Assembly (NCBI GenBank): GCA_963708855.1
Contig: CAVPUM010000007.1
Location: 1-64,000, forward strand
Direction: 5' to 3'
Source of the DNA: CAIWHR01 sp963708855
Lineage (GTDB): Bacteria > Pseudomonadota > Gammaproteobacteria > Burkholderiales > Casimicrobiaceae
DNA: 64,000 bases
Position numbers and translations under genes: made by a program
Part shown: positions 1 through 7,194 of the stretch, in pieces
Layout: every line of letters starts with the position of its first letter
Position numbering within the stretch: position 1 is the stretch's first letter
The notes under the pieces: model-generated
Seen by the model: the letters and a program-made list of their open reading frames with translations, nothing else
Databases searched by the model: none
What the model was told of the DNA's origin: nothing

Positions 1-697
1 CATTCGGCCGCCCATGCCGGCGGACGAGCTCGACACCCTTGTAGGGATCGTTCACCGCAACGGCATAGCCCATGCCGCGCACGGTCTCGGCGACCAGGTC
101 CGTGAACGCGGATGCGCAGGTGGTGCCATCGCGGTCGCCGAGCACGAAGTCGGCGCGCTCGCGGCCCGGATCGTCGGCATTCGCGTCACCGACGGCCGGC
201 ATCGAATGGCAGTTGATGTGCCACACGGCGCCGAACGCCGCATGCAGCGCGTCGATCTCCGCCGCCAGCGCCGCGTGATACGGAAGATAACAGCGGTCGA
301 TTCGACGCCGTACCTCCGCGGCCGAGAGCTTGCGGTCGTACATCGGGGCTCCGCCGCGCGCGATGCGCCAGACGAGCCCGATGCCCTGCTCGGTCTTGCG
401 CGACGGCGTGACCGGATCGGCCCAGTCCTCGGCGAGCATCAATGGATCGAGGTCGACGAGGCTGCGGTTGGCGTCGATGTAGGCGCGGGGAAAGGTCGCC
501 TCGATCAGCGTGGCCCCGACGCCGGTCGCGGCACGATAGAGCCGGGCGACGTGAGTGTCTTCCGCCCGTCGCACGACGGCCCTGGGAGGCACGTGGTCGA
601 AATCATCGGGATAATGCTCGCCCGAGTGCGGTGAATCGAGCACCAGCGGCAGCGCGGCGCCCTCGGGCCCATGCCGCAGGAAAGGCGGGACGCTCAT
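1..697 (-). CDS. N-formylglutamate amidohydrolase (3' end cut by window edge)
   Basis: Expected to hydrolyse N-formyl-L-glutamate to glutamate and formate in the cytosol, the last step of one histidine-degradation route. The frame opens at the ATG complementary to 695-697 and runs off the left edge after 232 codons, so the C-terminus is absent. Family marks visible are DSPHSG near residue 21, DANRS near residue 75 and HINCHSMP near residue 160, all places where metal-ligand and substrate residues sit in this family. AAGGCGCAGG just upstream is a modest ribosome binding site. It follows the MORN-like gene by 34 bp on the same strand. No other hut gene lies in the window, so the substrate rests on family similarity alone. 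Confidence 0.85.
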   Translation of the reverse strand, partial: MSVPPFLRHGPEGAALPLVLDSPHSGEHYPDDFDHVPPRAVVRRAEDTHVARLYRAATGVGATLIEATFPRAYIDANRSLVDLDPLMLAEDWADPVTPSRKTEQGIGLVWRIARGGAPMYDRKLSAAEVRRRIDRCYLPYHAALAAEIDALHAAFGAVWHINCHSMPAVGDANADDPGRERADFVLGDRDGTTCASAFTDLVAETVRGMGYAVAVNDPYKGVELVRRHGRPN

Positions 698-731
698 CCT
701 GCGCCTTGCTCGCGGTTCGTTGCGGTTGCGC

Positions 732-1341
732 TCATTGGCAGCGGGGCAGGTGTTCCGCGATCGTTCGCTCGAATTCGGCGTAAAGGCCGGCGTCGGCAGC
801 GCGATCCTGCTCGGCCAGGCGGCGCGCCGCCGCCTCGGGCAGCGAGTCGCCGGACTCGCTCCACGCTTCGGCCGCCGCGAGCTCGCCGCGCTCGAAACGA
901 TATTCCGCCCGCGGCTTCCCGTTGGCGTGCCATGACCGGGTGGTGCCGTTGCGCACTCCCGCGGAGTACGCCGACTCGAGCTTGCGGCGCGGCTCGCCGC
1001 GCCGGGATGGCGCATGCCAGAGCGCGACAGTGCCGGTTTTGGCGTCGTCCTCGTACGGAATCACCGCGATGCGATCCCCGGTCGACGCCCAGAACAGGAA
1101 GGTGCCCGTGCGCCGTCCTTTCGCGAACGCGCCGAGTATGCGCATCCGGCCATCGGCGGTCCGGAGCTCGTAAGCCCCGTGCGGCACGCCGTCGCGGCAG
1201 GCGCCGCTCGCGACCAGCGGGTCGGTGGCCGCGGCGGCCGTGGCCGGCGGGACCGCCCTTCCCGTGCGCCTGCAATGGCAACACGGCCACGAGCGAGACC
1301 GCGAGAACGCGGCGAAGTTCGCGACCGGAATGCGCCTTCAC
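732..1341 (-). CDS. Secreted MORN/YwqK-like repeat protein (frame broken near the signal peptide)
   Basis: The well-formed part (732-1187) carries repeated short motifs of the MORN/YwqK type (GAYELRTADGR, GTFLFWASTGD, GTVALWHAP, GTTRSWHANGK), each a glycine-led beta hairpin. Such proteins are usually periplasmic or surface scaffolds; no enzyme activity is implied. Upstream, a hydrophobic stretch (VLAVSLVAVLPLQA) that would be a signal peptide lies in a different frame beginning at GTG 1341 or ATG 1374, while the frame joined to the repeats reads ATAAAATDPL. The simplest reading is one indel between about 1235 and 1260. The gene start overlaps or abuts the livM stop at 1350, so it looks like the tail of the liv operon. 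Function unknown. Confidence 0.6.
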
Positions 1342-1349
1342 ACAATCGG

Positions 1350-2372
1350 TCAACGCGACCGCTTTGCCCACCACGCGCCCAGCTCACCGACAATGCCGCG
1401 GCGGAACGCCAGCACGCAGACGACGAAAATCGTGCCGGTGATCACCGTAACCCATTGCCCGAAGCCGGCAAGGTAATTCTCGAGGCCGATGATCGTGAAG
1501 GCGCCGACCACCGGCCCGAAGATCGTCCCCATTCCGCCCAGCAGCGTCATCAGCACGACCTCGCCGGACATTGTCCAGTGCACGTCGGTGAGCGACGCGA
1601 GCTGGAACACGATCGCCTTGGTCGCGCCGGCGAGCCCCGACAGCGTTGCGGAGAGCACGAACGCGAGCAGCTTGTAGCGCTCGGCGTCGTAGCCCAGCGA
1701 GATCGCGCGCGGCTCGTTCTCGCGGATAGCCTTCAGCACGTTGCCGAACGGCGAGTGGATGACGCGGTAGATGAGCAGAAACGCGCCGAGGAAGATCGTC
1801 AGCACGACGTAGTACATCGCGAGCGTGTTCGACAGGTCCAGCAAGCCGAACAGCTTGCCGCGCGGCACCGCCTGAATGCCGTCCTCGCCGTGCGTGAACG
1901 GCGCCTGCAGGCAGAAGAAGAAGATCATCTGCGCGAGCGCCAGCGTGATCATCGCGAAGTAGATACCCTGGCGCCTGATCGCGAGCGCGCCCGAAACGAC
2001 GCCGAGCAGCGCGGCCGCCGCGGTGCCGGCGAGGATCGCGAGTTCCGGCGGAAATCCCCAGACCTTGGCCGCGTGCGCCGAGACATAGCCGGCGCTGCCG
2101 AGGAACATCGCGTGGCCGAACGACAGCAGGCCGCCAAAGCCGATCAGCAGGTTGAACGCGCAGGCGAACAGGGCGAAACACAGCGCCTTCATCAGGAAGA
2201 CCGGATAAATGCCGGCGAAGGGCGCCACGACCAGTGCCGCGGCCATCACCGCGGTCGCCGCGGCGAAGCGCCGCCGCTCGCGCGATGCCGCATCCACGAC
2301 CGTCGCGACCGCCGTCACGGACTCGGCGACCACGGTCGCCACGCCGACCATCCCCGGAGTCGGTTGCGTCAC
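1350..2372 (-). CDS. livM: Branched-chain amino acid-type ABC transporter, permease LivM
   Basis: Inner-membrane permease of a hydrophobic amino acid uptake (HAAT) ABC importer, 340 residues, with an N-terminal run of about 40 polar residues and then about nine hydrophobic helices. Typical LivM features are the glycine-rich GFGGLLSFGHA segment after the second helix and the cytoplasmic IRENEPRAISLGYD coupling loop. The start is GTG 2372, with GGAAGGAG ten bases upstream; an in-frame ATG at 2351 has a poorer site. It starts within the last codons of livH (stop at 2377), which implies translational coupling. Substrate is unknown: the neighbouring acyl-CoA ligase suggests a carboxylic acid rather than an amino acid, but that is inference. 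Confidence 0.9.
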   Translation of the reverse strand: MTQPTPGMVGVATVVAESVTAVATVVDAASRERRRFAAATAVMAAALVVAPFAGIYPVFLMKALCFALFACAFNLLIGFGGLLSFGHAMFLGSAGYVSAHAAKVWGFPPELAILAGTAAAALLGVVSGALAIRRQGIYFAMITLALAQMIFFFCLQAPFTHGEDGIQAVPRGKLFGLLDLSNTLAMYYVVLTIFLGAFLLIYRVIHSPFGNVLKAIRENEPRAISLGYDAERYKLLAFVLSATLSGLAGATKAIVFQLASLTDVHWTMSGEVVLMTLLGGMGTIFGPVVGAFTIIGLENYLAGFGQWVTVITGTIFVVCVLAFRRGIVGELGAWWAKRSR

Positions 2373-2376
2373 GGCC

Positions 2377-3264
2377 TCAGCGCTCCTTCCCGAACAGCCC
2401 GGCCGGCTTGATCAGGAGCACGATCACCATGATCACGAAGATCACCGTGTTCGACGCTTCCGGGTAGAACACCTTGGTCAGCCCTTCGATGACGCCAAGC
2501 CCGAAACCCGTGACGATCGCGCCGAGGATCGAGCCCATCCCGCCGATCACGACGACCGCGAAGACGACGATGATGAGGTCGGCGCCCATCAGCGGACTGA
2601 CCTGGTAGATCGGGGCGGCCATCACGCCCGCGAAGGCCGCGAGGGCCACGCCAAAGCCGTAGGTCAGCGTGATCATCCGCGGCACGTTGACGCCGAACGC
2701 CTGCACCAGCACCCGGTTCTCGGTCGCCGCGCGCAGGTACGAGCCCAGCTTCGTGCGCTCGATCAGGAACCAGGTCGCGCCGCAGATGGCGATCGAAGCG
2801 ACGATCACCCACGCCCGGTACTTCGGCAGGAACATGAAGCCGAGGTTGATGCCGCCGTTCAATTCGTCGGGGATCCGGTAGGGGATGCCGGACGAGCCGA
2901 AGTAGTTGGTGAACACGCCCTGGATGATGAGCGCAAGGCCGAACGTCAACAGGAGCCCGTACAGGTGATCGAGCTTGTAGAGCCGCGCGAGCATCGCCCG
3001 TTCGACGACGACCCCTGTCACCCCGACGGCGACCGGGGCGATGAGCAGCGACCACCAATAGCCGATGCCAGCGTGCTGCAGCAGGAAATAGGCGCCAAAC
3101 GCGCCCAGCATGTATTGCGCGCCATGCGTGAAATTGATGATGTTGAGCAGGCCGAAGATCACGGCCAGCCCGAGCGAGAGCATCGCGTAGAACGCGCCGT
3201 TGATGAGGCCGATCAGGAGTTGCCCGAACAGCGCCTGCGTCGGCATGCCGAAAATTTCAGTCAT
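2377..3264 (-). CDS. livH: Branched-chain amino acid-type ABC transporter, permease LivH
   Basis: Second inner-membrane permease of the HAAT importer, 295 residues, the normal length for LivH. Eight or so hydrophobic helices are visible. LivH marks include GLINGAFYAMLSLGLA at the N-terminus, INFTHGAQYMLGAF, and YGFGVALAAFAGVMAAP near residue 230. ATG 3264 has no strong ribosome binding site, and a strong stem-loop (3292-3316) lies between it and the binding-protein gene, so expression may be lower than that of the binding protein. It couples directly into livM downstream. Confidence 0.9.
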   Translation of the reverse strand: MTEIFGMPTQALFGQLLIGLINGAFYAMLSLGLAVIFGLLNIINFTHGAQYMLGAFGAYFLLQHAGIGYWWSLLIAPVAVGVTGVVVERAMLARLYKLDHLYGLLLTFGLALIIQGVFTNYFGSSGIPYRIPDELNGGINLGFMFLPKYRAWVIVASIAICGATWFLIERTKLGSYLRAATENRVLVQAFGVNVPRMITLTYGFGVALAAFAGVMAAPIYQVSPLMGADLIIVVFAVVVIGGMGSILGAIVTGFGLGVIEGLTKVFYPEASNTVIFVIMVIVLLIKPAGLFGKER

Positions 3265-3291
3265 TGGCGAAGTTCACGGCTGGTGGCGTAT

Positions 3292-3316
3292 TGGAGCGGC
3301 GCGGAGCGCCGCTCCA
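3292..3316 (-). terminator. Intercistronic stem-loop between binding-protein gene and livH
   Basis: Perfect 11-bp inverted repeat: TGGAGCGGCGC (3292-3302), loop GGA, GCGCCGCTCCA (3306-3316). It sits 20 bp after the binding-protein stop and 28 bp before the livH start. There is no T-run on the minus strand, so it is more likely an mRNA-stabilising or attenuating hairpin than a full terminator. Such hairpins often let the periplasmic binding protein outnumber its permeases. Confidence 0.45.
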
Positions 3317-3336
3317 CAAGCCATGTGTGTGAAATG

Positions 3337-4554
3337 CTACTTTTTCACCAGCGGGCAATCACCGTCGGCCAGCGGCCGGAACGCCTGGTCGGCCGGAATC
3401 GTCGCGCGGACCTTGTAGTAGTCCCACGGGCCCTTGGACTCGGACGGCTTCTTGACCTCGAACAGGTAGGCCGGGTGGATTTTGCGGCCGTCGGCGCGAA
3501 CGGTGCCCTTGCCGAACAGCGGGTCGTCGGTGGGCATCTCCTTCATCTTCGCGATGACCTTGGTCCCGTCGTCGTTCTTGAGCGCGTCCACGGCCTTCAG
3601 GTAATGCAGCACGCCCGAGTAGACGCCGGCGTGGATCATCGTCGGGTAGATGCCCTTGTTGCGCTCGGCGAAGCGCTTGGTGAACGCCCGCGTCTGGTCG
3701 TTCATGTCCCAGTAGAACGTCTCGGTGAATATCAGGCCCTGCGCGGCCGGCAGTCCGAGCGCGTGCACGTCGAGCAGGAACACGAGCAGCCCGGCCATGT
3801 TCTGCCCGCCCTTGACGATGCCGAACTCGGCAGCCTGCTTGATCGAGTTGCGAGTGTCCCCGCCGGCGTTGGCGAGGCCGACGATTTTCGCCTTGGAGGC
3901 CTGCGCCTGCAGCAGGTACGAGCTGAAGTCCTGCGTGTTGAGCGGCGCACGCACCTTGCCCAGCACCTTGCCGCCGCTCTTCAGCACCACGGCCTCGGTA
4001 TCGCGCTCCAGCGCGTGGCCGAACGCGTAGTCGGCGGTGATGAAGAACCACGAGTCGCCGCCGGTCTTCACGATGGCGTTGCCGGTGCCGTTGGCCAGCA
4101 TCCACGTGTCGTAGGTCCAATGGATCGTGTTGGCCGTGCATGCCTTGCCGGTGAGATCCGACGACGCCGCGCCCGATACGATGAACGCCTTGCCCTTGTC
4201 CTTCGTGACCTGATTGACGGCGAGCGCGACCCCCGAGTTCGTCGTGCCGGTGATGATGTCAACCTTGTCGACGTCGTACCACTGGCGCGCGACGTTGGAC
4301 GCGACATCCGGCTTGTTCTGGTGATCCGCCGAAATGATCTCGACCTTCATGCCTTTCGCCGCGGCGCCGAAGTCCTCGACCGCCATCTGCGCGGCAGCCA
4401 CGGAACCGGCGCCGTCGAGGTCGGCGTACAGGCTCGACATGTCGGACAGCACGCCAATCTTGATCATGCCGTCGGATACCTGCGCCTGGGCCGCGCCGGC
4501 CCCGAGCGCGGCAGCGACCGCCAAGCCGACCAGGGTACGTTTGAATGTGTTCAT
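3337..4554 (-). CDS. ABC transporter periplasmic substrate-binding protein (LivK/Peripla_BP_6 type)
   Basis: Periplasmic receptor of the importer, 405 residues. A clear Sec signal peptide (MNTFKRTLVGLAVAAALGAG, then AAQAQ) precedes the mature IKIGVLSDMSSLYAD, the usual first beta strand of type-I periplasmic binding proteins. GTTNSGVALAV and VSGAASSDLTG are in the region that binds the ligand carboxylate in this family. The start at ATG 4554 is fixed by GAAGGAG seven bases upstream; a longer frame to 4620 lacks a signal sequence at its start. It sits between livF and livH. The sub-family resembles receptors found beside acyl-CoA ligases, so an organic acid ligand is plausible. Confidence 0.88.
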   Translation of the reverse strand: MNTFKRTLVGLAVAAALGAGAAQAQVSDGMIKIGVLSDMSSLYADLDGAGSVAAAQMAVEDFGAAAKGMKVEIISADHQNKPDVASNVARQWYDVDKVDIITGTTNSGVALAVNQVTKDKGKAFIVSGAASSDLTGKACTANTIHWTYDTWMLANGTGNAIVKTGGDSWFFITADYAFGHALERDTEAVVLKSGGKVLGKVRAPLNTQDFSSYLLQAQASKAKIVGLANAGGDTRNSIKQAAEFGIVKGGQNMAGLLVFLLDVHALGLPAAQGLIFTETFYWDMNDQTRAFTKRFAERNKGIYPTMIHAGVYSGVLHYLKAVDALKNDDGTKVIAKMKEMPTDDPLFGKGTVRADGRKIHPAYLFEVKKPSESKGPWDYYKVRATIPADQAFRPLADGDCPLVKK

Positions 4555-4623
4555 GGTGTCTCCTTCGTGGTGATGCGTGAGTGCACCCCAGCGGGGGCGC
4601 GGGTTCGTGGCTCGAGTCATGCT

Positions 4624-5376
4624 CTAGACGCCAAGGTAATCGTGCAGCTTTGCCATGTTCGCCTGCAGGTCCGCGTTCGGAATCATGTCGACGACGCGGC
4701 CGTGATCCATCACGTAGTGCCGATCCGCGACGGTCGCCGCGAAGCGGAAATTCTGCTCGACCAGCAGGATCGTGAACCCTTGCGCCTTGAGCTTGGCGAT
4801 CGTGCGACCGATCTGCTGCACGATGACCGGCGCCAGGCCCTCGGTCGGCTCGTCCAGCAGCAGCAGCCGCGCGCCCGTGCGCAGGATGCGCCCGATCGCC
4901 AGCATCTGCTGCTCGCCGCCGGAGAGTTTCGTGCCCTGGCTGTGCAGGCGCTCCTTCAGGTTCGGGAAGAGCTCGAAGATCTGGTCGACGGTCAGCCCGC
5001 CGGCGCGCACCACGGGTGGCAACAGCAGGTTCTCCTCGACGTCCAGGCTCGCGAAGATACCGCGCTCCTCCGGGCAATAGGCGATGCCAAGCTGCGCGAT
5101 GCGATTCGAGGCGAGCCGGCCGATCTCCAGTTCTTCGAACACGATCGCGCCCTCGCGCCGCGGCACGATGCCCATGATCGATTTCAGCGTCGTCGACTTG
5201 CCGGCGCCGTTGCGGCCGAGGAGCGTCACGACTTCGCCGGCGGCAACGTCGAAGGAAACGCCGTGCAGCACGTGCGATTCGCCGTACCAGGCATTGAGTT
5301 CCCGCACCGCGAGCAGCGGCGTGCCGACCGGGGCAGGAGCGTTCGCGGGCAAGGCCGTCGCGCGATCGTCAGGCAT
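4624..5376 (-). CDS. livF: Branched-chain amino acid-type ABC transporter, ATP-binding protein LivF
   Basis: Cytoplasmic ATPase subunit of the HAAT importer, 250 residues. Walker A GRNGAGKST (about residues 46-54), signature LSGGEQQMLAIGR and Walker B LLLLDEPTEGL are intact, followed by the H-loop region ILLVEQNFRFA typical of LivF. The start ATG 5376 overlaps the livG stop (5369-5371) by eight bases, so the two ATPases are probably translated in a coupled way. Compared with standard LivF it has about 20 extra polar residues (PDDRATALPANAPAPVG) before the first strand. Confidence 0.9.
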   Translation of the reverse strand: MPDDRATALPANAPAPVGTPLLAVRELNAWYGESHVLHGVSFDVAAGEVVTLLGRNGAGKSTTLKSIMGIVPRREGAIVFEELEIGRLASNRIAQLGIAYCPEERGIFASLDVEENLLLPPVVRAGGLTVDQIFELFPNLKERLHSQGTKLSGGEQQMLAIGRILRTGARLLLLDEPTEGLAPVIVQQIGRTIAKLKAQGFTILLVEQNFRFAATVADRHYVMDHGRVVDMIPNADLQANMAKLHDYLGV

Positions 5377-6124
5377 CGGCGGTCCCCATGTAGGCCTGCA
5401 CGACGTCGGGGTGCTTCGACACGTGCGCGTAATTGCCCTCGGCCAGCACCTCGCCGCGCGCGAGCACCGTGATATGGTCGGAGAGGGTCGAGACGACCGA
5501 CAGGTTGTGCTCGACCATCAGCACCGTGCGGTTCGCCGCGACCTTGCGGATCAGCGCGGTGATGCGTCCGACGTCCTCGTGCGTCATCCCGGCGGTCGGC
5601 TCGTCCAGCAGCATCATCTCGGGGTCGAGCGCAAGCGTCGTCGCGATCTCGAGCGCGCGCTTGCGCCCGTAGGGCAATTCGACCGCCTGCGTGTGCGCGA
5701 ACTCGGTGAGGCCGACCGCGTCGATCAATTCGAGCGCGCGATCGTTGTGCAGGGCGAGCTTGCCCTCGGAACGCCAGAAGTCGAACGAGTGGCCCTGCTT
5801 CCTCTGCAGCGCGATCCGCACGTTCTCCAGCACCGTGAGGTTGGGAAACACCGCCGAGATCTGGAAGGAGCGGACGAGGCCCATCCTGGCGATCGCCGCC
5901 GGCCGCGAGCCGGTGATGTCGCGACCCTTGTAATGGATCTGGCCCCGAGTCGGCGTCAGAAAATGGGTGAGCAGGTTGAAACAGGTCGTCTTGCCCGCGC
6001 CGTTGGGACCGATGAGCGCGTGGATCGTGCCGCGCCGGACGCGAAGGCTCACGTCCTTGACCGCGACGAACCCCTTGAACTCCTTGGTGAGCTGCCGTGT
6101 TTCGAGAATCGTGTCGTCGGCCAT
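5369..6124 (-). CDS. livG: Branched-chain amino acid-type ABC transporter, ATP-binding protein LivG
   Basis: Second ATPase subunit, 251 residues from ATG 6124 (MADDTILETRQLTKEF); the frame is open back to 6205 but the extra residues are low-complexity and do not match the family. Walker A GPNGAGKTT, signature LPYGRKRALEIA (the YG variant usual for LivG) and Walker B MMLLDEPTAGM are all present. It is the first of the five importer genes on the minus strand and follows the enoyl-CoA hydratase family gene, about 260 bp downstream of that gene's stop. Confidence 0.9.
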   Translation of the reverse strand: MADDTILETRQLTKEFKGFVAVKDVSLRVRRGTIHALIGPNGAGKTTCFNLLTHFLTPTRGQIHYKGRDITGSRPAAIARMGLVRSFQISAVFPNLTVLENVRIALQRKQGHSFDFWRSEGKLALHNDRALELIDAVGLTEFAHTQAVELPYGRKRALEIATTLALDPEMMLLDEPTAGMTHEDVGRITALIRKVAANRTVLMVEHNLSVVSTLSDHITVLARGEVLAEGNYAHVSKHPDVVQAYMGTADA

Positions 6125-6233
6125 GCCGCGCCGGCGCGCGCACGGCGCACCGTCTCCTCCCCCGCATTGGCCGGTGATTATGGGCGACGTCGGACGGGAT
6201 GGCAATGGCGCCCGTTCACCGCCGCGGCCGGGC

Positions 6234-6390
6234 TCAGCGCCTGCCGAGCCAACGCTGTGCCTTCTGCAACGCGATCAGCTGCGCGGCGTCGTCCATCTCG
6301 ACCCGGTCCGCGGCAACAAGGACGATTTGCAGCAACTGCGCGGTGACGAACGCATCGGCGAGCGCGATCGCGGCGCTCCGCGCGTCAGGC
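6234..6390 (-). CDS. Possible short open frame between the hydratase and livG genes
   Basis: After the hydratase stop at 6385, one minus-strand frame reads about 50 residues of balanced, helix-like protein (SAAIALADAFVTAQLLQIVL, then VAADRVEMDDAAQLIALQ) ending at 6234. Its composition resembles real protein rather than the arginine-rich shadows around it. No ATG, GTG or TTG lies at a suitable place, so it either starts in another frame across an indel or is not translated. I do not recognise it. Confidence 0.25.
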
Positions 6391-7182
6391 GTTCCAGCGC
6401 GGCTTGCGCTTCTCGACGAACGCGCCCACGCCCTCCTGGCCGTCCGCGGCGAGCATGTTGCGCGTGATGGCCGCACTGGCCGTTTCGTACGCACGCTCGA
6501 GCTTGCATTCGAGCTGCTCGTAGAAGAACCGCTTGCCGGCCCCGATCACCGCCGGTGGCTTGTCCAGCATCTGGCCGGCAAGCATCGTTACTGCGGCATC
6601 GAGATCGGCCAGCGGGACGACGCGATTGACCAGCCCCCAGGCGAGCGCGGTCTTCGCGTCGATGAACTCGCCCGTCATCAGCATCTCGAACGCGCGCTTC
6701 TGCGAGACATTGCGCGAAACCGGTACGCCGGGCGTCGCGCAGAACAGCCCGAAATTGACGCCGGAGGTCGCGAATCGGGCACCCTCTTCCGCCACGGCGA
6801 GATCGCAGGCTGCGACGATCTGGCACCCTGCAGCCGTCGCGATGCCGTGCACGCGGGCAATGACCGGCTGCGGGATGCGCTGCATCGTCAGCATCACGTT
6901 GCAGCAGCGGCGGAAAAGATCCCCGATGTAATCCTCGGTCGAGTTGGCCAGCATCTCCTTCAGGTCGTGGCCCGGGCAGAAAGCACGCCCCGCTCCGGCG
7001 ACGACGACGATGCGCACGGTCGTGTCGCCTCCGATGGCGTCGAGCGCGGCCTGCAGCTCGGTGAGCATCGCACCGTTGATCGCGTTGAATTGCGCGGGGC
7101 GGTTCAGCGTGAGCGTCGCGATCCCGCCGGCGTCCGCGCGAAGGACCAGAGGCTCGACCGCGGTTTCAAGTGGAGCATTCAT
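6385..7182 (-). CDS. Enoyl-CoA hydratase/isomerase family protein, ECHDC3-like
   Basis: Crotonase-fold protein, 265 residues, with the two oxyanion-hole segments (AGRAFCPGHDLKEM near residue 67 and HGIATAAGCQIVAACD near residue 112). The GHDLKE motif, the LFCATPGVPVSR segment where classical hydratases place a catalytic glutamate, and the C-terminal DGQEGVGAFVEKRKP resemble the ECHDC3 subgroup, which lacks the standard glutamate pair. It may therefore not be a true 2-enoyl-CoA hydratase. It starts 12 bp after the acyl-CoA synthetase stop, with GAGGAGAAGCA as ribosome binding site, so the two act on the same or related CoA esters. Confidence 0.85.
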   Translation of the reverse strand: MNAPLETAVEPLVLRADAGGIATLTLNRPAQFNAINGAMLTELQAALDAIGGDTTVRIVVVAGAGRAFCPGHDLKEMLANSTEDYIGDLFRRCCNVMLTMQRIPQPVIARVHGIATAAGCQIVAACDLAVAEEGARFATSGVNFGLFCATPGVPVSRNVSQKRAFEMLMTGEFIDAKTALAWGLVNRVVPLADLDAAVTMLAGQMLDKPPAVIGAGKRFFYEQLECKLERAYETASAAITRNMLAADGQEGVGAFVEKRKPRWNA

Positions 7183-7194
7183 TGCTTCTCCTCG

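Noticed and set aside
2209..5472. A very long plus-strand open frame (over 1000 codons) opposite the liv genes
   Set aside because: Its translation is Arg/Asp/His-rich with no family-like sequence, and it is exactly antisense to five well-supported genes. It is a GC-rich shadow. The same holds for long antisense frames at 6199-8895, 10020-12713, 13236-14639 and 33237-35306.
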